Assembly (NCBI GenBank): GCA_944474755.1
Contig: OX104113.1
Location: 23,564,432 to 23,628,431 of the forward strand
Source: Limnoperna fortunei
Lineage: Eukaryota > Mollusca > Bivalvia > Mytilida > Modiolidae
Reading direction: 5' to 3'
DNA: 64,000 bases
Position 1 is the stretch's first letter. Every line of letters begins with the position of its first letter. Shown one piece after another: positions 1 to 15,400 of the stretch. Made by a program: the position numbers and the translations under genes. The notes under the pieces were generated by a model. That model was not told the origin of the DNA. It saw nothing but the letters and a program-made list of their open reading frames with translations, and ran no database searches.

Positions 1-1935
1 CCGCCTATTCTAAGTGTTGACGTATTCTTTACACTAAACTTTACCGTGTCAATCCGACGGGATTTTGCCTGTCAAAATGGAAAACTGCTACCGCGTTTGG
101 TCGAGTTGATGGTCCTTTTGTAAATCTTTTATTGCACTTTTTGAAATCAACAATTATTTTCCACAGCTAAACGGCGTTGTGAAATGTGGCTGAATTTTCA
201 TTTTGAGACATCGATTTTTCATACTAAATTTTGACCTTGTTTTGAACGGAAGTGTATGTTAGGAAAATCCCATTGTTGTCTATTCGAAATCCTTCGGGTA
301 ATGTCGTCTGCAGTTGAGGCGGGAAAAGTCTCGCGGTTTGTCCGAATACCATTGTACGTTACCAAAGCAGACGAACGTTTGTAAACAACATTAGACCCCT
401 TTAGAAACAAAAATGGCTGACTTACAGTGGCTGCTCTGGCTTCTAAAAAGCTGGCGCCAAAAAAATCGCCAACTGCAATTTTCCGTCGCCAGTTTTGTAA
501 AAGTGTCGCCATATTAGAAATCGCTAGATCACTATATCCCATGGCGAAATTGTTTAACATGTGTGACATATTCTGTAACGTCGGACGAAATCCAAGTTTG
601 CCGGTCTCTTAATTCAATTTTTCAAAAGTTTGGTCTCGAGCAGCCCGTACACTAATTGTATTTTAATCATGAAAAGATGTGTGAGTGATTTCTTATTGGC
701 AGAAAACCAAAATTTTACAGTAATTTATTAGAAACATCTATATTCCCGTGAATGAACATAAAACCGGAAATACTGAAAATAGAACTATGCATGCGTAAGA
801 GTTTTCTAATTACGAAATTTAGACGGACATCCGGTCCGGAAATCACTCAACAATGACGTCAGTTTGTTTTGTTATTTTTATAAATTAATTAACAGCATCA
901 ATTGTTTTATTACACCAGTCTGCGAAATTAGCACAAGTCCGCTGGCCCCTGGCCAGTAAAAATCCTTTCGGGCAAGTGAAATTTTGATAAAATTTATATT
1001 GAATATATAGGAGAAAATCCAAAAGTTCAGGATTCGGGCAAGTGAGTTGCAAATCCTAATTTCAAGCACTGTTACACGTCTACTCAGATGTGATCATCAG
1101 ACAACTTTGTTGATTCATTTATTGCCGATTTCCGTTTAATAACTCCAAATAACACACATGTCACTGGATACTACACAATACACGTGTATTTACGACCATA
1201 GAAGCCGACAAAGGATCTTTAATGATGCAATCGCCGATTACCGATAAATTTAAAACGTGCATGCATCGTTTAACACTATAAAACCTTGGCGCCAAAAAAA
1301 TCGCCAGACGCAATATTTTGTCGCCAAATGAAAAAAAAAATCGCAATTGGCGACATTGGCGAAGCCCAGCGCGGCCCCTGACTTAATGTGGACAATCGAT
1401 GTCTCAAAATGAAAATTCAGCTGCATTTCACAACTCCGTTTAGCTGTGGAAAATAATTGTTGATTTCAAAAAATGTAATAAAAGATATACAAAAGGACCA
1501 TAAACTCAATCAAATGCGGTAGCAGTTTTTAACTTTGACAGGCAAAGTCCCGTCGGAATGACACGGTAAAGTTTAGTATAGAGGGTTTTTTGTGTGAAAA
1601 ATGAAAACTGCTTACCACGTATGGTTCAGCTTATGCTCCTTTTGTAGATCAAGAAGGGTGCTTTTTTAAATCAATAATTATTTCTTCAAGATATTCAGCG
1701 TTTTGAAATATGGCAGTTTTCAAATTTTCCATACTAAAATTTGACCTCAATAAGAATGAAAGTGTACTTTAGTAACAAGCGATTTTTGTCTACTCGAAAG
1801 CCTTCGAGTGATGTCGTCTGCATTTAAGGTGAGAAAGTTTCCCGGATTGTCCGAATACCATTGAACGTCACAAAAGCAGACGAACATTTATAAAAGTCAT
1901 AAGGTCCCCTTAGAAACAAAAATGGCTGACTTATT
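1..1935. repeat. Composite dispersed repeat, direct and inverted copies
   Basis: Two related blocks lie about 1.5 kb apart. Positions about 76-425 recur in direct orientation at about 1595-1935, and both end in the same short string (AAAAATGGCTGACTTA). Positions about 1-225 also recur inverted at about 1385-1583, at roughly 90% identity by eye. A third shared piece (GGCGCCAAAAAAATCGCC) is at about 450-470 and 1287-1305. The small open frames here lie inside the repeat and show no known domain. The mix of direct and inverted copies suggests nested insertions of one family. The element class is not recognised. Confidence 0.7.
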
Positions 1936-3495
1936 ATGTAACATTCCCATAGCAAAAGTCAAGGACGATTTGTAACAACTAAACAATTAGGCATATTATA
2001 AAACATGGACAGGTTATCATATCTACATTTTTCTACTGAATTTTTGGTAATAAAAAGGTAAAATATAGATAAATAAAAAAAATGCAAGCAAAAAAATGCT
2101 TCCAAGGGGGTTACGCATTTAGTATAAATGCGGTCATCACACATATTAGGGTTCCTGATATAATATCAGAGCACTCTGCATTCCATTGGTAACATGATGT
2201 CTTTCTCTACTTAGTTACATCACAAAAACATCAATTTAAACATGGGTTCAGAGATTGCAAGAAATCTGCCAATTAAATTTTCAACTAATTAACCTCATTA
2301 GTAGATGTTACTAAAGCCATGGGCAACAGGTGAGTTTGAATACAACACGAATGTCACTGGTAAGCTTGTTTATTCAAGCTATAAAACAGCTTGGGTTCTA
2401 CCTCCAATTAGCATCAGGTAAATAGAGTAATAAACATCGGTTAATTAATTTACGATCACGTTTACACAGTGAACGGTTTTAAAAACCTAAATTTATCAAA
2501 GACAATTGTCCATTTCAAAAGGTTTCAACAGCACAAACTGCAGCTGAAACCACAATTTTTAGTACTGGAAGTGGACACAGTGTGGGCTTTTTTAAATTGG
2601 AAAGTCATCAATTGCAATTCTCCATTGTCATTTATTGTGGTACTTTGCCATAGCTTGAAATCTGCAGCTTAGTGGAATTTATATGATAAATCAAATAGAC
2701 AATCTTCAAATTTTGTCCAAACCAGAAAAAAACTCTTCAGTTAATATCCTTTCTGTTTGGGTCAATTGAGGTCAGTAATTTTTCTTTCAGATCATAAAAT
2801 AAGTAATGTCAAAGTCTTAATGATCTTGTCAACCTGTTAAGTAAAAACACACAGAAATGTGTTACATATTTTTTTACTTCTGTCTATATGTATATTCTGG
2901 ATCCAGTTTTCTTCCAGTAGACAAATCAAATATCGGGACAATGTCGAATTTGGCCAAATTGGAAAATGATCTGTTAAACCAGAAAGTGATCTTATTAGTA
3001 CATGTGAAACTTTCTTACTGATAACTTGGAACCTAAATTGCATCTACATTAAATATACAACTACTGTACATTAAAGATGAATCATAATATTCATAATAAT
3101 TGACAGCAGTATGCTTATGTTTTACTACACAATGTGCAAAATGTTCTTGTCAGTTGTGTTTCGTGTTTAATGTTAAGTCAGAAGCCAAGTCTTTCTGTTT
3201 TCTGTCATTCAAATCCAACTCTGCAAATCTGCTTGGTAAAAAATTTAATTAGTTTCCATTAAGTTAACACTTCTTATACTCCTTTGTAGTTATGCCTCTC
3301 TACCTTAAATATGAATAAAATAATGCTAGCATCTATTACTATCTAGCTTCTACACCTAGTTTTCCAGGACATAGTAAACAACAAAAACATAACCGCTGAT
3401 TTGAATCAGATTGCTCTTATTAATATTCCTGTAAAAGCAAATAATTTACGTTCAATAGTCACTATTTTTATCCTCCATTTACTTTTACAATGTAG
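1936..3495. other. Upstream or intronic stretch, no gene recognised
   Basis: AT-rich sequence with many stops. Positions 2280-2672 belong to a dispersed repeat listed separately. No exon could be linked to the first recognised LOXHD1-like exon at 3496. That exon is entered in phase 1, so at least one earlier exon must exist, here or upstream of the window. Confidence 0.5.
2280..2672 (+). repeat. Dispersed repeat, same family as the 57-58 kb hairpin
   Basis: The sequence from the Taa-CCTCATTAGTAGATG segment through the AAATTGGAAAGTC segment closely matches 57465-57815 (same strand), 57878-58260 (inverted) and parts of 59849-60080 and 61165-61372. This is a single-arm copy, without the inverted partner seen at 57 kb. 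No transposase or RT coding is visible. Confidence 0.75.
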
Positions 3496-6400
3496 CCAGT
3501 GAAGACTTTAAGGGAAGATGGAAGGATGCCAATGTAATGTTTACAGATGTAGAAACCATTCAGACTCTTGACAGACACACTAATGATAATGACTCTCTTG
3601 CTTCTTTTTCAGAAACACGTAAGTTACTGTAGTGATATTACACTTTTTAGTTTTTTTTATTTAGAGGACATGTTCGGGGAGAAAAAATAAGTTGCAACTA
3701 TGAAGCTATTACATGGTCAAACAAATTTTGAAATTCAGCCAATTCTAATATTATAAAACATTTAAAAAGTCCTCAAAGTATATAAAGTGTTTTAGCAATA
3801 CAGAAATATAATAGACTTAAAACAGTCAACTTATTAAAGATTAATTGAAATCAATATTTGTATGACTGTTCTTAAAACATAAATCTACACAAATATGTTA
3901 CAAAAATTACTTCAGCCATGGCTTATGTTTTGTTACTACACACCTTTTTTTATTTAATGCACTTGGTACACAAAAAGTGTCTTTTTTTGTAATTAGTTAG
4001 AAGTTATACTTATATGTCTGCAATCTTTTTGATAATTAACTGAATTAATTCAACATTTATAAGAAAAATGTTGTATTTCAACTGTTTATTAATTTAAGTT
4101 CTGTTATGCACATGCAATACTATTATTACTGGTACTTTCTTTGAAGGAATTGTATGAGATATAATTGTTGTGTAAAATTTCCAGTTAAACAAAGTTTTAT
4201 TCTTTACACATTTATGAACTCATATTTTTTAGCTCTTCCTTCAAACAAATTTTGTTACCTTTGTACAACAATGGAAGAACATCAAAGACATATGCATCTA
4301 CACAAGGTGAGAACATCATCAGTTTTTTTTTACATTTTTATCTTTATCTTAACTAAACTATCAGGAAAAATGTGATCTTACTTTTTTAAAGAAAGTGTTA
4401 TATTTAACCATTTATTTTTACTTTTCACAACCATAAAATCCAATGTTAATTGTGAGTGTATTGTTTAAAGGTACCAAAAAGACCATCAACAGGGAAAATC
4501 AAAATCAAATACATTGCTCCAAGACCATCAACGAAAAAGAAAGAGGAGGAAGACATAAATACATCAGTTTATGACAGACTTTATAAAGTTGATGTCTATA
4601 CTGGAGAATCAGGAATTAATGCAAAGGTATGTACATGTAACATCAAAAGTATGTACATGTAACATGTAAAGGTATGTACATGTAACATGTAAAGGTATGT
4701 ACATGTAACATGTAAAGGTATGTACATGTAACATGTAAAGGTATGTACATGTAACATGTAAAGGTATGTACATGTAACATGAATGATTGTAAAGGTATGT
4801 ACATGTAATATGTAAAGGTATGTACATGTAACATCTTCTTTTAATTGAAATCAACACATAAGCCATACATGTATCATATTTAGTGAGTGTTAAAATATTG
4901 TTTTCTTAGTTTGAATAAGACTACCGGTAATAAGTTCTTACATATTACATTGTACATTTTTTGGGGAAAGTCAGGGGTGATAAAGTGTTAGAAATTTTAT
5001 GTCTCTTCTTGAGTGGATCATAGCTTACAAGTGGAAGATCACATGGGATAGCCCAAAAGCATTTTGAAATGCCTATTTCTATTTTCTTCCGTAAACGTAA
5101 CAGCTTTCACATCATGATATCCTATAGACTCTCCATTATTTAATATCTGACATCCAATTGTCATTCACAATTCTGAAAAAGGCTGCATGTATATTACATG
5201 TATACTGTCTTCTGTAGGTTCATATCACTATCAAGGGAAGCAGAGAAGAACTTCCAAAGACACAGCTGAAGAAAGGAAGAGGATCAATGAACTTTATATT
5301 TATGAGAGAGACCAAAGAAACATTTTACTTGAAGGCACCTCATCTAGGAAATCTGGAAATTGTTACTATAGAGGTAACAATAATTCAAGTACAATAATTC
5401 AGTGAAATAATAGATATTCAAAGTTACATCACACCACATCTTAAGCAGTGGATTTATAAAAATTATGTGTATCTTATAGTTGTCATAATATAAGATAAGT
5501 ATATATATAAGTGTAAGAAGGCAGTGACAGTTGCAGTTACAAAGAGAGATATTTGTCTGTTTTTTTTTCATACATTTTCAATATAGTTTGACAGAGAAGA
5601 CTGTTGCTTGGAGTATCATGTTACTGAAATTAAACTCTGATCCTCAAATATTTTAGTATAAAGAAAAAAAATGGTACACTAATGTGAGATGTGCAATGGT
5701 CAATTTTATGATGAAATTTTCATCACATGTAATTCCTAATATTGCAAAAATGAACATTCTAATATGATATACAAGAGTATTTATAAAAGTTGAACATTTG
5801 ACATTTTAGCATGATGGTTTAATGCCCACACATAACTGGTATTTAGAAAAGATAATTATAACTGATGTTAAAACAGAACAGATGTGGGAGTTTGAATGTT
5901 TTAATTGGTTGTCTCTACACATCAAAGATTACAGAATCAAAAGAGATTTGATTGGTAAACAGATAGGAAATGCCCCACGAGAAGGTAAGCAATTTTATGT
6001 TCAGGTAGACTTGAACAATGATATTATATTTTCAACAAGTGGGTATGATTTCTTGAGCAATGGAAATTTGTAAAGGTTATCAATAAAAAACATGTATGTA
6101 ACATTTGTCATGATAAAAATTAGTATACTTGCATTATGAAAATGTATATTAGTTTTTGAGACATATATTTAATAATGGATAATGTAGTAGTAATAACTCA
6201 TGAGGATTACTGACTGTGTAGTACTCATATACACATGGGTGAGCCTTTATATTCAAATAAAATCATGTCAAATTATTGGTTTTCCTTGATCAAAATCCAA
6301 TCACACTGTAAATTTATACATGTCTTCTTGTTAGCTCCATGAAAAACATGAATGTTTGTGCATTTATTCTTGTTAAATCCATGTAAAGCAGTTAGCATAC

Positions 6401-9400
6401 TTGGTTCAAGACAAGGATTGGTTGATAAAGAGTCAGATTTATGTACTGTTAGTGATTAAGGTCTCATTTTATGGCACATACATGTAGACATGCAAGAAAG
6501 TTCATGGATCAACCTGTTGTCTGTCACAGGGTAGACACTTAATCTTAAGCAACAAGAAATAGATAAAACATGTTTGTTTTAATGAAGTCTTATGCCACTT
6601 TCAGCAACTTTTCAGCTATAACATGCATCCAGTGTTTATGATGGAGGAAGCCGGAGTACCCGGAGAAAACCCTGAACTTCGGTAGGAAAACTGACAATTA
6701 AAATTGGAGTCGAAGTACACCCTGTCGACAGTGAGCACTTACCGGCAACCTCAGTGTTGATAGACCACATGATTAATAGTAGATGAACTAACTAAACCAC
6801 CCGGCCACCTAGGCCCATTGAAACATGTGCATATTTTTTATATTTAAAAAACTATCAATCGCCCTATCAAAGATAGCCTTTATATCATTGCAGTTTACTG
6901 TGTACAGATCTTCACTGGTAAGAAAACTCTCGCAGGAACAGATGCAAACATTTCTATGACAATATTTGGAACTAGAGGTGCTACAAATAAACTGAAGTTT
7001 GTTGATCATGATAAATCCTTGTTTGAAAAAGGACAGAGGGATAGTTTTGATGTCTCTAGTAAAAACTTAGGAGAATTAAGGAGGATTAGGTCAGTATTTT
7101 TGCTGTTAAAAGTTTTTAAAAAGTTTGTATACAAAATTTTAGATATTTATAGATTCATTTCCTACTAATTATATGAAAAAAATAGACAATTTTGGTTTTT
7201 TATAATCATTTTCAAGAATTACTTGTTAATTTTTATTCCTTTTTTTTTAATCGTTTTCAAAACCAGTTGTAACACACATTTTTTAAGGTTTTACCTCTGT
7301 TGCTGTGAATGGAATGATTCATTAATAAATATATAACAGAGTATAAAAAGATAATTGATATTTGCATGTTGTACTGTATTTGAATTTCTCAAATAATACA
7401 ATTAAACAATCATTGACCATTATTCAAGGGTAGACACAAGGTAAGTCCTTGCTGTATCCTCTTTTTATGTTCCCCCAAAATTATGTATAATTTTATTTTT
7501 TAGATAAAATAAGGTATGATTTGCTCCTGTTGCTTTTAAAGACATTTATCTTTTATGTTGCTATACAATTTTTAAAGGCATGTTAAAAATACTGAGGTAG
7601 ATTTTGAGTGTACATGTAGTTGTCATTACTAAATGCTCAGCATCTCCAGTTTGTCTAAAATGTTTCATTTTATTACTGAAAGTTCTTCGCAAGTAAGTTT
7701 AAAGATATATTCTAAATTGTATTTTCACAGAATGCTCAATAGTCGTCTATTCTGAAAAACAGATTTATTTTTTGGGCAGAATAAAATGGACAATAAATGG
7801 ATTAATAAATTCTTTGGGAATAGAATGGTTTATTATCCCACCACTACCTTCATGAAAGGTAGAACTCAAATTCACTTTAGCATGATATATGTTGTAATTA
7901 TATGATATGGAAATATATAATAAGAATGATTTTGTCCTGAGCATGCAGTTCACTGCAGTAAATAACATATAGGGCATGAAATTAACATTTAGGGATGTGA
8001 ATTTGCATGTTTTGTGGATTTCATTCAAATTAAAGTGTCATTGTTAGTTAAAAAAAAATGAACAAATAAACTGTACTTAGTAGAGTATGTAGAGCATCAG
8101 TTAGGTGTTTGTGTTGATTTTCCTTCAGAATATGATTGGACACCTATAAGAATTAGTGAAGTCAATTGTTATTACCATACAATAAATCTGTTGTCAATTC
8201 TGCAAGGACTAAATATTTATATTTATCTTAAATTAAGTATGTATTTTGTCAAAATCTAACAAATTAGCGATTGAAACAAGCTGTGTGATACAAAATCTTG
8301 TATTATCTATATAGGTGATACAAGATGTACTTTTGTCGGAACTACATGTACTTATTAACTTCACAATGAATGGTATAACCAATGATTCACTGAATGACAC
8401 TCATTCTATGAATGAAATATGATGTCATAATATTTGTGACTTAAGGTACTACATGTATATTTTACAAATAAATGCTACGTTGAATGTTAAAATGAATTTT
8501 AAATTTTAAACCTTCAATTTGTTCTTCATGTTTTATACTTTTAATTTTAGATAAACTTATTACATACATTAAGTGTAGGTATGACTACCTGCATCATGTC
8601 TCGACAGTTGCATACATTCTGCATCATAACTCGATGCTATGCATCTCTTAGTGATACGAATGTACAAAACTGTCTCGACATGATACAGATATTTGTACCT
8701 ACACAAAATGTATGTAATGTGTATTTATTTGATTATTGTATATAATGACAACAGCAAACATTTGGTACTGATTCTGGTGAAATACCATGAGATCAAAGGT
8801 TTAATATCCTGACATTCATATGGTAGAGTTTCAGATTAAGGTGGTTGCTTAGAAAAAAAAACATCATCTGTTAATTGTTTCAGCAGAATTATTCCATAAA
8901 TAATAAAATATTTTGTTATGTTTTAGAGTTGAACATGATGCTAAAGGTTTTGCTTCTGGATGGTTCCTGGACAAGGTATGGTTTTATATCACCGTTTTAA
9001 TCTGTAAAGGAGATAAACAAAACATAAACCTCATAATTCAATTTATCATTAAAAGACTAAACAAGAAATAACAAACAAAAAAAATTAAAAAACCAGAAAG
9101 GCCATAAAATACTGGTTTAGAACAGTCACATAACTATAAATTATTTTTTGTGCATTTGAATAATTACTTGTCAAGGTATAATTACCATATTGGGAACATA
9201 ACTTAAAAATATATTGTTTTGTTTGTTTGTTAAACTGATGTTTAATGCCACTTTCAGCAATTTTTCAGCTATATCATTGTGTTCAGTTATTATTGGGAGA
9301 GGAAGCCAGAGAAAACTGGCAACTCTTGTCAATTAAGATTGAAGTTGTTACACCCTGTCCGCAGTAAGACTGAAACCCTCAACCTCATTGTTGACAGACC

Positions 9401-12400
9401 AAGTGATCAGTAGTAGATGACAAACTACTTTAACCTTTGGTCCACCTCAGCCCCCTATTAACATATAAACTACTATATTTTTTCTCATAGCATGATATGC
9501 TTGAGATGTTGTCTTTTGATGTATTGCATCTTCAGTGTGGAAAAAAAGAAAATGCAAAACAATTTTTTTTTTATGTGCATTGAATTGTTTAAAATTTGTT
9601 CATTAAGAACTAAACTATTATTACAATTAATTTACCATATTTTGTGGACTATTGGTCTACTTGACATTGTTTCAATAAGGTAACAATGAGATATTCATTC
9701 ATTTACAGTCAAAAAAGTCTTGACCTATACTGGCTATAGAAAAACATGGTGTGAAGTGAATAAAATGTTTCCGCACATATACATGGATTTGACAAAAATA
9801 TAAATTGTAGTAATTGATATATATACTGTAGTGATTAATGGATTTCTACCATTTTAATATATTTTTATATAAGGTGATAATTCATCTGCGTGATGACCCT
9901 AAACAGAAGTACTACTTTATTTACAATGGATGGATTGGAAAAGATATCGGAGAAGGTGTATTATACAGGGATATCCCAGCAAAGAAACATGTAGCAAAAG
10001 AAACCTCTCATGGTAACTATGTAAACAAACAACATATTCTGCTTCAGATATAAAACCCTAAAGCTTAAGCCATAACAAAATTGTAACTGTAGATTATAAT
10101 TTTAATGAATACTTCATTTGTATCAAATTCTGAAGTAGTACTTATTTTTTTGTAAGATTAATAATAAGAAAATATAAACCATGACTAATTCTTAAGCAAC
10201 TTTTGTACTAAATTTAATTTTTGGCCTTGAAGACTTACTTATCATGTTATTGTCATTCCAGTACATGTTGTCAAATACTTTGAGTGTAATTCATGTAAAT
10301 AAGTCTAGGCTATTTCAACAGCAGATTGTTCTCTGTCAATTTGCCCATGTAACTTTTATCTACCTAAGTCTGATTGCGGGTTCGAGTCTTACTGCGGGCA
10401 CGGTGCACTCGACTCCAATCCTAATTGACAAGGAATGTCAGTTTTCCTACTGAAGGTAGTATGGGTTTTCTCTGGGTACTCCAACTTCCTCCCTCAATAA
10501 AAACTGGATACTATGATAGCAAAAAATTGCTGAAATTAGCGTTAAACAACATTCAAACAAACAAAATCTACCTTAGTCTAGCCACTCTTGGTTCCTCATC
10601 ATGGTTAATCAGGATTTATAACCAATGTCTTGAATCCACATGGTTCCACTCTTGGTTCCTCATCATGGTTAATCAGGAATTATAACCAATGTCTTCACAT
10701 GGTTCCTCATCATAGTTAACCAGGATTTATAACCAATGTCTTGGATCCACATGGTTCCACTCTTGGTTCCTCATTATGGTTAATCAGGAATTATAACCAA
10801 TGTCTTGGATCCACATGATCCTCATCATGGTTAACTAGGAATTTTAACCAATGTCTTGAATCCACATGGTTCCTCATCATGGTTAACCAGGAATTATAAC
10901 CAATGTCTTAGATCCACATGGTTCCTCATCATGGTTAACCAGTAATTATAACCAATGTCTTAGATCCACATGGTACCCATCATGGTTAATCAGGAATTAT
11001 AACCAATGTCTTGGATCCACATGGTTCCTCATCATGGTTAACCAGAAATTATAACTAATGCCTTAGATCCACATGGTTCCTCATCATGATTAACCAGGAA
11101 TTATAACCAATGCCTTAGATCCACATGGTTCCTCGTCATGGTTAACCAGCAATTATAACCATTTTCTTTGATCCACATGGTTCCTCATCATGGTTAACCA
11201 GGAATTATAACCAATGTGCTAGATCCACATGGTTCCTCATCATGGTTAACCAGGAATTATAACCATTGTCTTAGAACTACATGGTTCCTCATCATGGTTA
11301 ACCAGTAATTATAACCAGTGCTTTAGATCAACATGGTTCTTCATCATGGTTAACCAGGAATTATAACCAATGTCTTGGATCCACATGGTTCCTCATCATC
11401 TAAGAAATTATAACCAATGCACTAGATACACATTCACTTAGTGTTGTGATTAGCCTGAATTACAACTCCTTAATCCAAAAGATGGTGTTATTTCTGATAA
11501 ATAGCTTTAATATAACCAAGACATGCTACCAGTAACTGCTAATTGCTTCTGTTAAGTTTTAGAACAAGGGACCAGTTAGATATGTGCTTCCTAACAAATA
11601 GTAACACATTGCTGCTGTTAAGTTTAAAAACAAGGGACCAGTTAGATACATACTTAGCGACAAATATTACGAGGATGACAACAGCCTTAGCATCTTATTG
11701 TCTATAGATTAGATAAATCTAAATATACATGCTATAATACAAATATGTGAATTAAATTACAGGTGGTGCTATTGCTAAAGGTACTAATAATTTCTTTATC
11801 ATTATTAACATTCAAAGCATGCTGTGTAATTCGTGGTGTGGTAGAATTGTTGTTTTGACTAATATTAACTGTGTTTACTTCTAAGTTGATCACTATAGTA
11901 TATACATATTTATTTATTGAATACAACTAACCAAATTTTATGGTAATAGTTTCAGCAAACCCAGCATACTTTTCATATTACATACCAAAACTATTCTTAA
12001 ATTTATTTTTTTTTATACTGGCTCAGTTTGTGAAAAAAATTTTAAAAGCAGTTTAAGTTTTAACCTGAACAACATTCATAGAGATTTCTTTTCATTTGCA
12101 TTTTTACATCTGAATATTGATCAATATCTGAAGTTACCTCTACTAACTAAACAGTAATTGAAGTACACTTATAAGTTAAACATAAATTAACCTTACTCAT
12201 GCTACTTTACACGTTAAAAATAATTTGATTTAAATCACTAACAAACACATGGTGATGCAGTGATTTAGCTAGCGCTCGCCACTTTCGCAATTGGCGAATC
12301 CTTTTTAAAAATGACGAAAATATTTTGAACGTAATTCGCCACTTCCATTTTCAAACTTCGAAATTTTCATCGTCAAAATCGGCACAGGTAAATCCAAATA

Positions 12401-15400
12401 TCTGACCTAAGGTACATGTTTATGACCCAAGGCAATCAAAGTAATTATGTAAGAGATAGGCCACCTGATATTATTTGATAATTAATCACTTATTTACTGT
12501 GTACACACCGTCACACGCGATCGAGCATAACCAGTTGGATGACAACTCGGCCGATCTTATTGTGGTCCCACGTCGCGTTGTTGACCATTAAAGGAGAAGC
12601 TGAAGTCGCTCTGTCATTTAAAAAAATGTCTCCTTTTAATTTTATTGCCATTCTCGTCAGAATCGTCATTTTTTTGGTCACAGCCTCTGTTTACCATGTT
12701 ACGCGCCATTTGTTAACTCTGGTTCCGGCGTGATTTTACTTTGCACATAAAGCGTAGGATAAAATACTACTGGTAACCAGTCAGAGAAACAAAAAAACAT
12801 AATAATACCGATAGGTTTTCGGAGCGGATATGAATTCAGTGCCGGAGATTGCAAAATACGATGCCAATTAAAAACGACTATTGCAAAAATTTAAATATAA
12901 ACAAAAATGAATATTTTGGCAAACACTGTTAAAGTTTTTTTTATTTAAATCTGTTTAAATATATGTTCTATGGCAATATTACATTGAATATATAATATAT
13001 GTTATAAAATAGTGCCAGAAAATATTAAATATTGATTGATGTTTATCGCATTAATTAATTAATTAATTAATTAATTAATTAATTAATTAATTAATTAATG
13101 ATCTTGCATACATTTAGACATATAAAAATATACACACATATTAGATCTTAAAATTAGTCGCACGCAAAAGTGACTAATGCTTAAAAAATCCTAGCTAAAA
13201 CCCTGTGATGGTTGATTTCATATAAAGCTAGCACATTAGTAGACATTGAATAGGTTTTAGGAATTATTGCTGACATTTCATTTACCTGTGTTTCTTGAAG
13301 CATCTTAACAAATAAAAAAATTGTTTTATTGTTCAATTTAAATATGGGTTGCCTTCTGTTGCTGTTATAAAGCTTTGTTTTTATGTGGTCTTCCTCTACA
13401 ATTGTGCTAATTTTGTGCAAAATAGAAGTTTTCCTTAAGAACAAAATTTAATATTATACTTTTGTATGTTACATGTATTTGATTGATTTTAAATAGAACT
13501 TCCTTAGTACCTACATTTCTGTTCACATTTTGCTGGGACCATACTCAAACGGTTGCTAGTGCTGGACCCACAGCTGCTCGCATGGTAGATAAAGGGTTGT
13601 CAGACCATAGTGGTAACATATTTATTGAGTACCATGTTTCTTGCACAGAACAACCCTATTTGTAGATCTCAAAAAGGAGTAGGCTCATTGTAGCCACTAC
13701 AAAATTCTTTTCCCTACCCAATAGACCATATCTTCCCAGTGGCAGTCAAATTTTCTTCAATTTTATTAGAATTTTATTGTTATTAAATATGTTCTAATTC
13801 TGAAAATCATTATAAATTTTGCTTACTGGACATTAAGCAAACATTCAATGAATCAGTTTGTACATTGTGACAGTCTGTTTGTGCCTTTTTTTTGGCTTTT
13901 ACAGGAACATGTAGTAGTAAGCAATTTTTGTGATAACATTTTCTCGTTTTTTACATAATTTTTTAGAAAATGTAGAGCACATTTTCCATTTTGTTTTTGT
14001 TTATTTAATTCCAATATTGTCCTTTTTATTTCATAATATACATCCCTCCTGGTATAAAGTGTGTTTACATATATGATAATGTGTTATCTTTTGTCATCAT
14101 GTTGCGTCCTTGATCTGTTGCCCGTCAGTTACACATTTTAAAACAATTTTCTCATTTGAAACCACTTGGTCAGTTTTTTTTTCAAACATGGCCACAATTA
14201 TCTTTATGGTGCCTTGTTAAAAATTTGGTCTGAGGTGTTGATCCATGGACAAACATAGCCACTGTTTAACAAAAAATAGTTGTCTAGCCTAGCTCCAGTA
14301 ACTTTTTGTGTTGCTTCTCAGTATAAATTGTTAATTCACCTATCCTTCTTGCATCCTTTTTTGTCCTGACAGTTAATATAGGGTCAAAGTCTAGTGGTCT
14401 TGCAGTTAAGATTGTAGCTTTTATAGTGCTTGAACATTTATGATGTTTATTTGGACAAGATATCTAGTATTGTGTACTAAACATGACTCTGGAATAATGG
14501 TTAGTGAAGCTGCAGATCTATTTATGGTTCATTTCCTAGTACTATTTAGTTTTGTTCAATCTTTCTACATTGTTGTTCTGTTTGAACTTTGATTATTCTT
14601 ATACAGTTTCTGTTATTAATGAGTTCAGATGTGTTGATGTTATTTAGATTTTATTTTTATATTTTGTTTTTGGTATAACTGACTCAAAGTATAATTTTAG
14701 TCATGTGTGATTTATATACAGACAGTTTTATACTTTCTTTTTCATATATTTTGTTTTTGGTATAAATACCATTTTGGTTGATTTTAAAAGGGGACGCTGT
14801 AGAGTACTTAACATCAAACTAACTATCTCTCTCTAATACAAAATAACCCATATGCATTGAGAAACGTTTTAGCTGGTAATCTTTTTATCCCCAAACCTAA
14901 AACTGAATTTTACAAACAGTCATTTATGTATTCAGAATCTACAGTTTGGAATGAATTGCCACTTGTTTTAAACACTGTAAATACACAACTTTTCAAGTAT
15001 GGTGTCAAAAAATATCTGACTCAAAGTATAATTTTAGTCATGTGTGATTTATATACAAACAGTTGTATACTTTCTTTTTCACTTTGAACTTTTTTTGTAA
15101 CATTGTTTTATTTTTAATTCATGCATGAGGGCCTCAGGGAAGATAAGTAACGCTAATTGTGTAACCTTCTTTGAAAAAAATTATTATTATTATTATTATT
15201 ACTAATTAATAATTATAATGTATTATTTTTTGAATGGCCTACAAATGTTAAATATTTTAAAATTTGAATGACAGAACAATAAGTAAATGAAATATTAAAT
15301 TTTAAAATCAATACTGTAAATCTATATTTTAGGAGAAATGACAAAATACATAGTTTATGTGAAGACAGGAGACAAGAGGTATGCTGGTACTGATGCTGAT

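Noticed and set aside
4609..4866. Minus-strand frames with repeated MYIPLHVTCTYLY
   Set aside because: Translation of the 23-bp satellite; no independent evidence of a gene.
12539..12733. Small hydrophobic open frame
   Set aside because: 64 codons, no domain, no splice context, inside a likely repeat within an intron.
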